A stretch of 64,000 nt of DNA from Actinoplanes sp. TBRC 11911 (GCF_012933445.1 NZ_JABBNC010000005.1:124001-188000); one strand, 5' to 3'. Counted from the first letter of the stretch, positions 42,149 to 50,766 are shown. Notes: generated by a model from the letters alone, not told the origin. A program made the numbers and translations.

Positions 42149-42895
42149 TCAGGAGCGCGTGGCTGACTCCTTCTCGGCCTCCTCGGCTGCCGAAGCTCCG
42201 GTGACCGCTGCGGGACGACGGCCGGCGCGGGCGTACGCCGCGGCGGCGATCAACAGGGCGAGGATGCCGGCGGCCAGGCCGGCGATGCCCAGACCGTTCG
42301 AGCTGCTGCCGGAGTCGTCCGCGGCGGGGGCGGCGGCAGGTTGCACAGCGGCCGGCGCGTCCGCGGCAGGTGCCGCGGCGAGCTTCAGGACCGGCGCGGG
42401 GTGCTCCGGCTCGGTGCCGTCGGTGGTCGGCTCGTCGATCCAGCGGACGACGGCGCCGTCCGAGTAGGTCTGGAGAGCCTTGAAGACCAGCTGGCCGGAT
42501 TCGGGCAGCGGGCCGAGCGACACGTCGAACTCCTGGAAGGTGCCCGGTTTGATCTCGGAGCCCGGCTGCGCGGTCCAGGTGATCTTCGTGATCGCCTCGG
42601 TGATCTGGGAGCCGTGCGCCTCGAGCGGCTTGTCCAGCTTGGTCTTCACCGGGGTCGCGGCCCAGCCGGCCACCGGCTTGAGCGACACGAAGGCGATCGG
42701 CGGGAGGTTGAGCTCGAGCTTGGTGGTGCTGGCCGTGTCCGACTCGTTCGGGACGCGGAAGGTTGCCTTCGTGAAACCGCCGGGGGCGGCGGTGCTCGGG
42801 TTGACGGTGACGTGGGCGGCGGCGGGTGCGGCGACGGCGAGGGTGAGGCCGGCGACGGTCGCGGCCACCAGGGCCGTGCGCTTGAGCTGGAGCAT
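42149..42895 (-). CDS. YcnI-family copper-binding surface protein
   Basis: 248 aa from ATG 42895. The signal peptide MLQLKRTALVAATVAGLTLA is cut at AAA-HVTV, giving the N-terminal His that binds copper in YcnI/DUF1775 proteins. The domain continues with NPSTAAPGGFTKATFRVPNE and LPPIAFVSLKPVAGW up to about residue 165. An Ala/Pro-rich linker and one C-terminal membrane segment (GLGIAGLAAGILALLIAAAA) with a basic tail anchor it on the outside. Copper trafficking is the family role. The usual partner genes for CopC/CopD-like proteins are not next to it. A kinase-regulator pair follows 147 bases upstream. Confidence 0.92.
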   Translation of the reverse strand: MLQLKRTALVAATVAGLTLAVAAPAAAHVTVNPSTAAPGGFTKATFRVPNESDTASTTKLELNLPPIAFVSLKPVAGWAATPVKTKLDKPLEAHGSQITEAITKITWTAQPGSEIKPGTFQEFDVSLGPLPESGQLVFKALQTYSDGAVVRWIDEPTTDGTEPEHPAPVLKLAAAPAADAPAAVQPAAAPAADDSGSSSNGLGIAGLAAGILALLIAAAAYARAGRRPAAVTGASAAEEAEKESATRS

Positions 42896-43042
42896 CCTTG
42901 TCGAACCTTCCGCGTGGGGATCGCCCGGTGCCGGGCACGCTCCTATGGTCGCGGGTTGTGGGCGGTTAGTTCCGCAGTCATCCAAATGACGGATAAGTCG
43001 GACGTATGAATTGCGGCGACGCGAGATGACCGGGCGGCCGCT

Positions 43043-44443
43043 TCAACCGACGGCGGACGGGGCGGCACCCGGCAGCAGCACTCCCCGCGAGGCGGGTGCC
43101 GGCAGGCGCACCTCGACCCGTAGACCCGGATCGGCATCGCCCAGCGTCACCGTGCCGCCGTGGCGCCGGACCAACTCGAGCACGATCGCCAGCCCCAGGC
43201 CCGAGCCGCCGGCATCACGCGCGCGGGCGTCGTCCAGGCGGGTGAAACGGTCGAAAACGCGATGTCGGTCCTTTTCCGGGATGCCGGGCCCGTCGTCGGT
43301 CACCGTGATCACGCGTTGGCCGGGCTCCACGCCGACCCGGGCGACGACCCGCGACCGGGCGTGCCGCACCGCGTTGTCCAGCAGGTTCGCGACCACGCGG
43401 CCCAGCGCGTCGGGTTCGCCGGCGACGAGGATCGGCTCGGACGGGCGTACGTAATCGATGTCCGGATAGCGCGAGACGACGTCGGCGACCATGGCACCGA
43501 GATCGAATTCCTGGAACGGGGCGCCCAGCGCGCGCGAGTGGGCGGCGTCGTCGGCGCGGGCCAGCAGCAACAGGTCGTCAACCAGACGGCTCAGGCGGTC
43601 GACGTCGGTCAGCAGGTCATGCGAAAGGGCCGGCCAGTCCGTGTCGGGGATGCGTTGGGCCACCTCGAGCTCGGTGCGCATGTTGGTCAGCGGGCTGCGC
43701 AGCTCATGAGCCGCGTCGGCCACGAACGCGCGTTGCCGCATCCGGGCGGACTCCAGCCGGTGCAGCATCCCGTTCAGCGTGACGGCGAGGCGGTGTATCT
43801 CGTCGCTGGACTCGGGCACCGGGAGGCGGCCCTCGCGGGTGCCCCCGGTGATCTCCTCGGCGCCCGCCCGCAGCGCCTCGACCGGTTGCATCGCGGCACC
43901 GAGCACGCGCCACAGCACCACCCCGAGCAACGCCACCAGCAGCGGGAACGCGGTCAGCAAGGTAAGCCGCAGAATGTGCACGCCTTGGTTGATGTCGCTG
44001 GTGGAGCGGGCGACCAGGACGCGTACGGGCTGGGTGGGGGGTCCGGCCGTCACCATCGCCACCCGGGCCGGGCCGTCCATGCCGATCCGGCTGCCGGGGA
44101 TCTCGCGGAAGCTGCCGCTGGTCATGCCGCGCAGTTCGTCGGCGTAGAGCATCGGAACGAGCCGGTCGGCGCCGGAGGAGATCGCCGTGACCCGGTTCTG
44201 CCCGTCGATGACCTGCGCCTGCATGGACGCGGCGACCGGGATCGGAGTGCTCAGCGAACGCTGGTCGATCAGGTTGGCGATGCTGCGCGCGGTGTTCAAG
44301 GCCTCCGCGTTGACCGCTCTCAGCAGCGCGTAGTTCAGCGTGGCGACCAGCAGTACGCCGCCGGCGGCGAGCCCGAGGGTCAGGGCCAGCACGGAGACGA
44401 GCAGCAGCCGTGCGCGCAGACCGAGACGGCTCCGGCGGGGCAT
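43043..44443 (-). CDS. Membrane sensor histidine kinase of a two-component system
   Basis: 466 aa from ATG 44443, overlapping the response regulator stop as TAATG. Two membrane segments (about 12-35 and 160-185) enclose a periplasmic-type sensor region of about 125 residues. HAMP follows (LVALLGVVLWRVLGAAMQPV), then HisKA with DAAHELRSPLTNMRTEL (His near 245), N-box NLLDNAVRHARS, DDGPGIPEKDR and GSGLGLAIV. The short sensor domain has no family I recognise. It forms an operon with the OmpR-type regulator and is divergent from the LolA-like gene, its likely target. Confidence 0.95.
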   Translation of the reverse strand: MPRRSRLGLRARLLLVSVLALTLGLAAGGVLLVATLNYALLRAVNAEALNTARSIANLIDQRSLSTPIPVAASMQAQVIDGQNRVTAISSGADRLVPMLYADELRGMTSGSFREIPGSRIGMDGPARVAMVTAGPPTQPVRVLVARSTSDINQGVHILRLTLLTAFPLLVALLGVVLWRVLGAAMQPVEALRAGAEEITGGTREGRLPVPESSDEIHRLAVTLNGMLHRLESARMRQRAFVADAAHELRSPLTNMRTELEVAQRIPDTDWPALSHDLLTDVDRLSRLVDDLLLLARADDAAHSRALGAPFQEFDLGAMVADVVSRYPDIDYVRPSEPILVAGEPDALGRVVANLLDNAVRHARSRVVARVGVEPGQRVITVTDDGPGIPEKDRHRVFDRFTRLDDARARDAGGSGLGLAIVLELVRRHGGTVTLGDADPGLRVEVRLPAPASRGVLLPGAAPSAVG

Positions 44444-45117
44444 TACGGCGCTGCCGGGGTCACCGCGGCCAGGCGGTAACCCGCGCCGCGTACGGTTTCG
44501 AGCCGGTCCCGCCCGATCTTGCGGCGGAGGTACCCGACGTAGACCTCGACCGCGTTGGGCGCCGTCTCGACCGCGGCATCCCAGACATGGTCGAGTAACT
44601 CGATCTTGCTGACCACCTCGCCGGGACGACGCATCAGGTATTCGAGCAGGGCGAACTCGCGGGCCGTCAACACCACCTCCTCGCGGCTGACCGTGACGCG
44701 CCGCTCGGCCGGGTCGAGCTCGAGGTCGCCGAACGCGAGCACGGTGGGACGCTCGTGGGCGCCGCGGCGGAGCAGAGCACGCAGGCGAGCCAGCAGTACG
44801 ACGTACGAGAAAGGCTTGGTCAGATAGTCGTCGGCACCGCAGTCGAGGCCGTCGGCCTGGTCGTACTCGCCGTCCTTGGCGGACAGCATGAGCACCGGGA
44901 CCCAGTTGCGCTCGGCTCGCAGCTGCCGCACCACGCGATAGCCGCTGAGCCGGGGCAGCATCACATCGAGGATCATCGCGTCGTAGCCACCGTGGCGCGC
45001 CATCTCGAGCCCGTCCTGGCCGTCGCCGGCCACGTCCACGGCGAACCCCTCGGCCTGCAGCCCACGCTGAAGCGCCGCCGACAGGCGTGCCTCGTCTTCC
45101 ACCACCAGCAACCGCAC
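44443..45117 (-). CDS. OmpR/PhoP-type response regulator
   Basis: 224 aa from GTG 45117. The receiver domain has the acidic pocket VVEDEARL, phosphoacceptor Asp in DAMILDVMLPRLSGY (about residue 51) and the conserved Lys in LTKPFSYVVLLAR. The C-terminal winged helix has RRVTVSREEVVLTAREFALLEY-type core and VEVYVGYLRRKIG. It should bind direct repeats near promoters when phosphorylated by the downstream kinase. The divergent LolA-like gene starts about 100 bases away, which makes it a natural target; I do not see clear direct repeats in the gap. Confidence 0.95.
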   Translation of the reverse strand: MRLLVVEDEARLSAALQRGLQAEGFAVDVAGDGQDGLEMARHGGYDAMILDVMLPRLSGYRVVRQLRAERNWVPVLMLSAKDGEYDQADGLDCGADDYLTKPFSYVVLLARLRALLRRGAHERPTVLAFGDLELDPAERRVTVSREEVVLTAREFALLEYLMRRPGEVVSKIELLDHVWDAAVETAPNAVEVYVGYLRRKIGRDRLETVRGAGYRLAAVTPAAP

Positions 45118-45218
45118 CTCATTACCTTGTCACGGAAGGGGCCTCCCCTAGGGGACCCTCTCAGCCCGGTCACAGCGCCCGTGCCGCAAGCTGGGGACCA
45201 GAAACGGAGGTGGACATC

Positions 45219-46334
45219 GTGTCCGTGTTCAGGTCCAGGCCGGCTCTTCGCTGGCTCGTCCCGTCCGCCGCGGCGGTCGTCATCATCGGGGGTGGCGCCG
45301 CGGCCGGCACGATCGTCGCGAGCGCGGACCCGTCGCTGCCCGACCGCAGCGCCGCTCAGCTGCTGGTCGACATTCAGAACGCGAAGGTCGACGGGTTGTC
45401 CGGAACCGTGGTGCAGACCGCGGATCTTGGTTTGCCGGCGATCGCGGGGGTCACCGGTGGTCAGGGCGACGCCGATCTGACCCGCCTCGTCGCGGGCAGC
45501 AACACGGCCCGCGTCTGGTACGCGGGTGAGGACAAGGTGCGGCTCGCGCTGGTGGGCACGCTCGGCGAGACCGACGTGATCCGCAACGGCCAGGACGTCT
45601 GGCTGTGGAGCAGCAAGGAGAAAGAGGCGACGCATCTGACCCTCCCGGCCGGCAGCGGTAAGCAGCCGGAAGCGCTGCCCAGCGGCGTGCCGCAGACCCC
45701 GCAGGAAGCGGCCGACAAGGCGCTGGCCGCGATCGACCCGACGACCGTGGTCAGCACGACCGGCGCGGCGAAGGTGGCCGGTCGTGACGCCTACGAGCTG
45801 GTGCTGAGCCCGCGGGACACGGCGTCGAAGATCGGGCAGGTGCGCGTGGCGATCGACGCCAAGGAGCACATCCCGCTGCGGGTCGACGTCTATGCCAAGG
45901 ACGCCAACAGCCCGGCCGTGCGGGTCGCGTTCCAGCAGATCAGCTTCACCACGCCGGACGCGCAGCAGTTCGTCTTCAACCCCCCGCCGGGCACGAAGGT
46001 GAACGAGCCCTCGGCGGCGGACGTCGAGAAGAAGCACGACGAGATCGAGAAGAACGCGGACGAGCGCAAGACGGCGATGGCCGGCGAGCCGAAGGTGACC
46101 GGCAAGGGCTGGACGTCGGTGATCGAGGCGCAGCTGCCGAAGCAGACCGGTGCCGGCAAGGACGCCGCGCAGCTCCAGGGCATCATCGACAGCTTGCCGA
46201 AGGTCAGCGGGAGCTGGGGCAGCGGGCATCTGCTCTCCGGTTCGCTCTTCAGCGTGCTGGTGACCGACGACGGGCGCGTCTTCGCCGGCGCGGTGACGCC
46301 GGAGACGCTCTACCAGGCGGCGGGAAACAAGTAA
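45219..46334 (+). CDS. Secreted LolA-like / sigma-E-regulatory-like lipid-binding protein
   Basis: 371 aa from GTG 45219, with GGAGG 8 bases upstream. The N terminus is a signal-anchor (RWLVPSAAAVVIIGGGAAAG). The body has the LolA/LppX-like pattern: LLVDIQNAKVDGLSGTVVQT, DKVRLALVGTLGETDVIRNG, VWLWSSKEKEATHL, AGRDAYELVLSPRD and IPLRVDVYAKD. About 110 residues after the fold include a charged helix (ADVEKKHDEIEKNADERK). The family binds lipids or acts in envelope stress sensing; there is no lipobox. It is divergent from a two-component system, which suggests regulated envelope function. Confidence in the fold is moderate. Confidence 0.8.
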   Translation: MSVFRSRPALRWLVPSAAAVVIIGGGAAAGTIVASADPSLPDRSAAQLLVDIQNAKVDGLSGTVVQTADLGLPAIAGVTGGQGDADLTRLVAGSNTARVWYAGEDKVRLALVGTLGETDVIRNGQDVWLWSSKEKEATHLTLPAGSGKQPEALPSGVPQTPQEAADKALAAIDPTTVVSTTGAAKVAGRDAYELVLSPRDTASKIGQVRVAIDAKEHIPLRVDVYAKDANSPAVRVAFQQISFTTPDAQQFVFNPPPGTKVNEPSAADVEKKHDEIEKNADERKTAMAGEPKVTGKGWTSVIEAQLPKQTGAGKDAAQLQGIIDSLPKVSGSWGSGHLLSGSLFSVLVTDDGRVFAGAVTPETLYQAAGNK

Positions 46335-46349
46335 GTTCGTCACCCCAAT

Positions 46350-46404
46350 AGTTCTAGAACTCTTCGCCGCGATATGCAACACTGTGGCGAAGAGTTCTAG
46401 AGCT
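46350..46404 (+). promoter_or_regulatory. Pair of GntR-type operators before trpB-trpA-gntR
   Basis: AGTTCTAGAACT (46350-46361) is a perfect 12-bp palindrome; AGTTCTAGAGCT (46393-46404) is a second copy with one change, 43 bases on. Together they also form a 19-bp inverted repeat around 17 bases, with a possible -10 TATGCA (46373-46378) in the middle. The TCTAGA core is typical of HutC-type GntR regulators (family knowledge), and such a regulator is the third gene of this operon. Confidence 0.75.
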
Positions 46405-46416
46405 TTGGAGGGCGTG

Positions 46417-47580
46417 ATGAGCCTAAGCGTCACGACGATGACCGAGCCCGTCCGGGGTCGCTTCGGCGAGTTCGGCGGGCGGTTCGTTCCCGAGTCGCTG
46501 GTCCCGGCTTGCGCCGAGGTCGAGGAGGGCTTTCGGGACGCCTGGTCCGATCCCCTCTTCCGCAGCGAGCTGGACGAGCTTTTGACCGTGTACGCCGGCC
46601 GGCCCACCCCGCTCACGCCGGCTCGCAACCTGTCGGTCCAACTGGGGATCACGCTGCTGCTCAAGCGCGAGGATCTGGCCCACACCGGCTCGCACAAGAT
46701 AAACAACGTGCTGGGGCAGGCGCTGCTCGCCCGCCGCATGGGCCGCACGCGACTGATCGCCGAGACCGGCGCCGGCCAGCACGGCGTCGCGACGGCAACG
46801 GCGGCCGCACTGCTCGGGCTTCGCGCGACGATCTACATGGGCGAGCGGGACATCGAGCGGCAACGCCTCAACGTCTTCCGGATGACCACGCTGGGCGCCG
46901 AGGTCGTCCCGGTCACCAGCGGCAGCCGGACGCTCAAGGACGCCACCAACGAGGCGATGCGCGCCTGGGTCGCCGACGTCGAGGGCTCGCACTTCCTGCT
47001 CGGTTCGGTCGGTGGCCCGCATCCCTATCCGTGGATGGTCCGGGAGTTCCAGCGGGTGATCGGCGACGAGGCTCGACGGCAGAGCCCCGCGGTCCCCGAC
47101 GTCGTGGTGGCCTGTGTGGGCGGCGGGTCGAACGCGGCCGGCACGTTCGCCGGATTCGCCGATACGGGTGCGCGGCTGGTGGGCGTGGAGGCGTACGGGG
47201 GCGCGGCGATCAACCGCGGTTCACCCGGCGTCGTGCACGGGACCCGCTCGCTGGTGCTGCAGGATGACGACGGCCAGATCGCCGAGGCCGAGTCGATAGC
47301 GGCCGGTCTCGACTATCCCGGCGTCGGCCCGGAGCACGCGCATCTCGCCTCGATCGGCCGCGCGGACTACCGCACGGTCACCGACGACGAGGTGGTCGCG
47401 GCCGTCGGCCGGCTCGCCCGCTCCGAGGGGATCATCTGCGCGCTGGAGTCCGCGCACGCGGTGGCCTGGGTGCTCCGCGCGGCCGGCACCCCGGATCTTC
47501 CGAGCGGATCAACAGTGGTGCTCACACTGTCCGGGCGCGGCGACAAAGACATGGCGACGCTGGCCGGAGGTGCGGCATGA
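46417..47580 (+). CDS. trpB: Tryptophan synthase beta chain
   Basis: 387 aa from ATG 46417, with TTGGAGG 5 bases upstream (GTG 46414 is adjacent). The protein shows GRFGEFGGRFVPESL, the PLP lysine in HTGSHKINN (Lys near 94), ETGAGQHGVATATAAALLG, the glycine-rich phosphate loop ACVGGGSNAAG and the C-terminal LSGRGDKDM. It condenses indole with serine to give tryptophan, channelled from TrpA. The stop overlaps trpA (ATGA). Other trp genes are absent, and the operon ends with its own GntR regulator, so this may be a conditional extra copy and not the housekeeping gene. Confidence 0.96.
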   Translation: MSLSVTTMTEPVRGRFGEFGGRFVPESLVPACAEVEEGFRDAWSDPLFRSELDELLTVYAGRPTPLTPARNLSVQLGITLLLKREDLAHTGSHKINNVLGQALLARRMGRTRLIAETGAGQHGVATATAAALLGLRATIYMGERDIERQRLNVFRMTTLGAEVVPVTSGSRTLKDATNEAMRAWVADVEGSHFLLGSVGGPHPYPWMVREFQRVIGDEARRQSPAVPDVVVACVGGGSNAAGTFAGFADTGARLVGVEAYGGAAINRGSPGVVHGTRSLVLQDDDGQIAEAESIAAGLDYPGVGPEHAHLASIGRADYRTVTDDEVVAAVGRLARSEGIICALESAHAVAWVLRAAGTPDLPSGSTVVLTLSGRGDKDMATLAGGAA

Positions 47581-48371
47581 GGAAAATGCTTATCCCGTAC
47601 GTGACGGGCGGCGTCACCGACAACTGGACCGATCATCTGCTCGCGCTGCAGGAGGGCGGAGCCGACGCGATCGAGGTCGGGCTGCCGTTCTCCGATCCGA
47701 TGCTCGACGGGGTCACGATTCAGCGGGCGTCCGACCAGGCACTCGCGCGCGGTGTCACGGTCGCGTCGATTATGGACGACCTTGCTCGGGTGCGGGAGCA
47801 GGTGCGCGTTCCGCTGATCGCGTTCACCTACGCCAACCTGGTCTTCCGGCGCGGGCCGGCGGCGTTCTGCCGGTTGCTCGCCGACGCCGGGATCAGCGGT
47901 CTCATCGTGCCGGACCTTCCGATCGACGAGGCGGCCGCGGTCCGGGCCGCGGCCGCCGACGCCGGGGTCGACCTCATCCTGCTGGTCGCTCCGGCCACGC
48001 CGGACGACCGGCTCCGCGAGATCGCCGCACACAGCAGCCGGTTCATCTACGCGATCAGCCGGATGGACACGACCGGCGAGCGGGCGACCTTGGCCGAGGC
48101 CGCCGCGCCCCTCGTGGCACGGGTCCGGGCGTTCACCTCGCTGCCGGTAACGCTCGGCTTCGGAATCTCCGGGCCCGCGCAGGCGGCCGAAGCGGGACGC
48201 GCCGGTGACGGCGTGGTGGTCGCCTCCGCGCTTATGCGTAGGGTGCTGGACTGGGGAGCCACGCCGGAGGACCTGCGGCACGAGGTCGCGGCGTTGCGAG
48301 CCGCCCTTGACGCCCTGGAGGTTTCCGCTGACCGCACCGCGTACGCCGAAGTATCGGGTCATCGCACGTGA
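47577..48371 (+). CDS. trpA: Tryptophan synthase alpha chain
   Basis: 264 aa. It has the alpha-chain catalytic Glu in DAIEVGLPFSDPMLDG and the Asp in the same block, GLIVPDLPIDEA, APATPDDRL and LGFGISGPAQ. It splits indole-3-glycerol phosphate into indole and glyceraldehyde 3-phosphate for TrpB. The start ATG overlaps the trpB stop, and the 3' end overlaps the GntR gene by about 44 bases, so all three genes are tightly coupled. Some family positions are unusual (FTYANLVFRRG in place of the common YYNP block), which fits a diverged second copy. Confidence 0.95.
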   Translation: MRKMLIPYVTGGVTDNWTDHLLALQEGGADAIEVGLPFSDPMLDGVTIQRASDQALARGVTVASIMDDLARVREQVRVPLIAFTYANLVFRRGPAAFCRLLADAGISGLIVPDLPIDEAAAVRAAAADAGVDLILLVAPATPDDRLREIAAHSSRFIYAISRMDTTGERATLAEAAAPLVARVRAFTSLPVTLGFGISGPAQAAEAGRAGDGVVVASALMRRVLDWGATPEDLRHEVAALRAALDALEVSADRTAYAEVSGHRT

Positions 48372-49059
48372 CCTGAGTACGAAGATTCGGGACGGCGAGC
48401 TGCCACCCGGTTCGGCGCTGCCGCCGCAGAAGGAGCTCAGTGCCTCGTACGGGGTGACGCTGGCGACCTTGCGCCAGGCGTTGCGCCAGTTGGAGGAGGA
48501 CGGGCTGTTGTCGCAGCAGCCCGGTCGGGGCACGTTCGTGGCCGAGCCGCGGGCGGCGTACCGGCTGGACTCGCTGCGCGGCTTCGCCGAGGATCTGCGC
48601 GCTCAAGGCCAGACGGTGAGCACGCAGATCCTGGACCAGCAGGCCGCGTGGCCGCCGTCCGAGGTGGCCGCGGTGTTCGGCGGGCCGGTGCACGCCGTGC
48701 GGCTGGAGAGGCTGCGGTTCGTCGCAGGCCGGCCCGCCGTGCATCAGCTGTCCTGGATTCGCGAGTCGGCGGTGGCCGCGGCCGACCTGAGCGGCAACTC
48801 GCTCTACGCGACGCTGGCCGACCTCGGCGTCGTGGTGCACCGGGCAGCGGAGGTGATCCGCCCCGGGGCGCTCGACGCCACGCTCGCCGACCTGCTGCGC
48901 CAGCCGGAGGGGACACCCGCGTTCATCTCCGACCGCATCACCTTCGGCCTGGACGACACACCCCTGGTGGTCGACCGGGCCACGATCCTCGGGAGCGCGA
49001 TGGAGATCCGCACAGAACGCACGGTCGGCGGCCTGTCAATGCAGTGGAGCCGCCTGTAG
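48328..49059 (+). CDS. GntR-family regulator with UTRA effector domain (HutC subfamily)
   Basis: About 243 aa. No ATG or GTG fits: the start is either CTG 48328, which has GGAGG 6 bases upstream, or TTG 48307 without one; I prefer CTG. The winged helix is KYRVIARDLSTKIRDGELPP, LPPQKELSASYGVTLATLRQ and LLSQQPGRGTFV. The UTRA domain covers the rest (VHAVRLERLRFVAGRPAVHQ, DRITFGLDDTPLVVDRATI). Such regulators bind a small effector and release TCTAGA-type operators. Two such sites precede trpB, so autoregulation of trpB-trpA-gntR is likely. The effector could be tryptophan, indole or serine related; that is speculation. Confidence 0.88.
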   Translation: MTAPRTPKYRVIARDLSTKIRDGELPPGSALPPQKELSASYGVTLATLRQALRQLEEDGLLSQQPGRGTFVAEPRAAYRLDSLRGFAEDLRAQGQTVSTQILDQQAAWPPSEVAAVFGGPVHAVRLERLRFVAGRPAVHQLSWIRESAVAAADLSGNSLYATLADLGVVVHRAAEVIRPGALDATLADLLRQPEGTPAFISDRITFGLDDTPLVVDRATILGSAMEIRTERTVGGLSMQWSRL

Positions 49060-49240
49060 CCAAGACTCGACCGGCCAACCCCCGACCGGCCCTCGGCCGC
49101 GCAGCCGAGCTGCCGACCCGGCGCGGCTGGCTGACCGCGCGACCCATCCGGGTGGGTGTGCTGCGCCGAATACGGGTCGACGGGGAGCGGGGCGGGGCGG
49201 GGCGGCACCAATATTTAACCCAAGATCGTGAGAGTGCTCA

Positions 49241-49300
49241 CTTCTCTCGCATGCCTCGCTGTTGCAAACTCAGGGCAATAGCGTGAGACACGAGAGAAGG
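49241..49300 (+). promoter_or_regulatory. Symmetric hairpin covering the ribosome binding site of the nickel/cobalt permease
   Basis: CTTCTCTCG (49241-49249) pairs with CGAGAGAAG (49291-49299), which is itself the ribosome binding site. Inside are CGCT/AGCG and TTGC/GCAA stems, two 7-base internal bulges and a 9-base loop. The structure would hide the start of translation if the RNA begins upstream of 49241. Confidence 0.6.
49262..49278 (+). promoter_or_regulatory. Nur-type (nickel uptake regulator) box
   Basis: TTGCAA, five bases, GGGCAA. The Streptomyces Nur consensus is TTGCAA-N5-TTGCAA (established knowledge), so 10 of 12 half-site bases match. It lies 32 bases before the start of a nickel/cobalt permease gene, the expected target. 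The Nur gene itself is not in this window. Confidence 0.65.
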
Positions 49301-49309
49301 TGGCCTCCG

Positions 49310-50401
49310 ATGACGCAACCGCTGGGGCGGCGGGAGTGGACATCCCTTGGTGGGATGACCGCGTTTGTGCTGTTGCTGCACGTTGTCGGGTGGGGACTGC
49401 TGTTGTTCGTCATCGTGCCGGCCCACTATCAGGTCGGCGCCACGGGGATTTACGGAGTGGGGCTCGGGGTCACGGCGTACACGCTGGGAATGCGCCATGC
49501 GTTCGACGCCGACCACATCGCCGCGATCGACAACACCACGCGGAAGCTGATGGGGTCGCAGCGGCGGCCGATGTCGGTGGGGTTCTGGTTCTCGCTCGGG
49601 CACTCCAGCATCGTGTTCGGGCTGTGTCTGCTGCTCGGGTTCGGGGTGCGGTCGCTCGCCGGGCAGGTCGAAAGCGAGTCCTCGACCCTGCAGAGCGTCA
49701 CCGGGCTGATCGGCGTCAGCGTCTCCGGCGTCTTCCTCTACCTGATCGGCATCGTCAACCTGGTGCTGCTGTTCGGCATCGTGAAGGTGTTCCGGCGGAT
49801 GCGGCAGGGCGCGTTCGACGAGGCCGAGCTGGAGCGCCACCTGGACAAACGCGGTCTGATTAATCGACTTCTGTCGCGCACCACGAAGGCGATCACGAAG
49901 CCGTGGCAGATGTATCCGATCGGGCTGCTGTTCGGACTCGGGTTCGACACCGCCACCGAGATCTCGCTGCTGGTGCTGGCAGGCGGTGCCGCCGCCTTCA
50001 GCCTTCCCTGGTACGCGATTTTGACGTTGCCGGTGCTGTTCGCCGCCGGGATGAGCCTGCTCGACACGATCGACGGGGCGTTCATGAATTACGCGTACGG
50101 GTGGGCGTTCGCGAAGCCGGTGCGCAAGGTCTACTACAACCTGACGATCACCGGGCTGTCCGTGGCGGTCGCGCTGATCATCGGGACCATCGAACTCGTC
50201 TCGATCCTCACCGACCAGCTCGGCATCACGCGTGGCCCGCTGGCCGCGATCGGTGGGCTCGACCTCAACTACGTGGGCTTCGTGATCGTCGGCCTCTTCA
50301 TCGCGACGTGGGTGGTCGCGCTGCTGGTGTGGCGTTACGGGCGAATCGAAGAGAAGTGGAACGCGGGCCTTGCCCGGCCGGCCGAGGAGCTCGCCAAGTA
50401 G
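49310..50401 (+). CDS. Nickel/cobalt permease of the NiCoT (HoxN/NixA) family
   Basis: 363 aa from ATG 49310, with GAGAGAAGG 10 bases upstream. The NiCoT signatures are complete: MRHAFDADHIAAIDNTTRK, FWFSLGHSSIVF and LGFDTATEI, within eight predicted membrane helices; a charged cytoplasmic loop follows helix 4 (RMRQGAFDEAELERHLDK). It takes up Ni2+ or Co2+ with high affinity using the membrane potential. A Nur-type box and an RNA hairpin over the ribosome binding site lie directly upstream, so nickel-dependent repression is likely, which favours nickel as the substrate. No urease or hydrogenase gene is in the window. Confidence 0.92.
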   Translation: MTQPLGRREWTSLGGMTAFVLLLHVVGWGLLLFVIVPAHYQVGATGIYGVGLGVTAYTLGMRHAFDADHIAAIDNTTRKLMGSQRRPMSVGFWFSLGHSSIVFGLCLLLGFGVRSLAGQVESESSTLQSVTGLIGVSVSGVFLYLIGIVNLVLLFGIVKVFRRMRQGAFDEAELERHLDKRGLINRLLSRTTKAITKPWQMYPIGLLFGLGFDTATEISLLVLAGGAAAFSLPWYAILTLPVLFAAGMSLLDTIDGAFMNYAYGWAFAKPVRKVYYNLTITGLSVAVALIIGTIELVSILTDQLGITRGPLAAIGGLDLNYVGFVIVGLFIATWVVALLVWRYGRIEEKWNAGLARPAEELAK

Positions 50402-50438
50402 TCGTACGCGCCCTCTGACGGGTGACGTCACTTGCTAA

Positions 50439-50453
50439 CGAAAATCATTTCCA
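50439..50453 (+). promoter_or_regulatory. Zur-box-like palindrome
   Basis: CGAAAATCATTTCCA matches 13 of 15 bases of the actinobacterial Zur consensus form TGAAAATCATTTTCA (established knowledge). A perfect GTGACGTCAC (50422-50431) precedes it. The next real gene start is 340 bases away, beyond a repeat array, so a working role is uncertain. Confidence 0.4.
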
Positions 50454-50482
50454 ACAGGATGAACCGCGTCGAAACGAATCAG

Positions 50483-50766
50483 TTTGTCGGTAACGACCGG
50501 GTTGTCGGCGGCGGCCAGGTTGTCGGCGGCGGCCGGGTTGTCGGTAACAGCCCGGTTGTCGGTAACAGCCCGGTTGTCGGTAACGGCCAGGTTGTCGCGG
50601 ACGGCCAGGTTGTCACGGACGGCCAGGTTGTCGCGGACGGCCGAGTTGTCACCGGCAGCCGGGCGTTGCGGACAGCCCAGCTGTCGCCGACGCCGAGTTG
50701 TCGCTGACGGCTGGGTGTCGCCGACAGCCCAGTTGTCGCTTACAGCCGGGTGTCGCCGACAGCCGG
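50483..50766. repeat. About sixteen 18-bp tandem repeats upstream of the SCO5389-family gene
   Basis: Units of the type GTTGTCGGTAACGGCCAG run head to tail; the first eleven are exactly 18 bases, the later ones vary from 16 to 18. The array separates the Zur-like site from the gene at 50790 and fills nearly the whole gap. The open frames it creates on both strands (VVGNGQ, DNLAVR repeats) are by-products. Confidence 0.92.

Noticed and set aside
41780..42166. Plus-strand open frames rich in GTPGTRNAGN
   Set aside because: They are readings of the 16-bp array in several frames at once.
50432..50707. 91-codon open frame with VVGNGQ-type repeats behind the Zur-like site
   Set aside because: It is a translation of the 18-bp array; the repeat consensus drives the peptide and no ribosome binding site is convincing.
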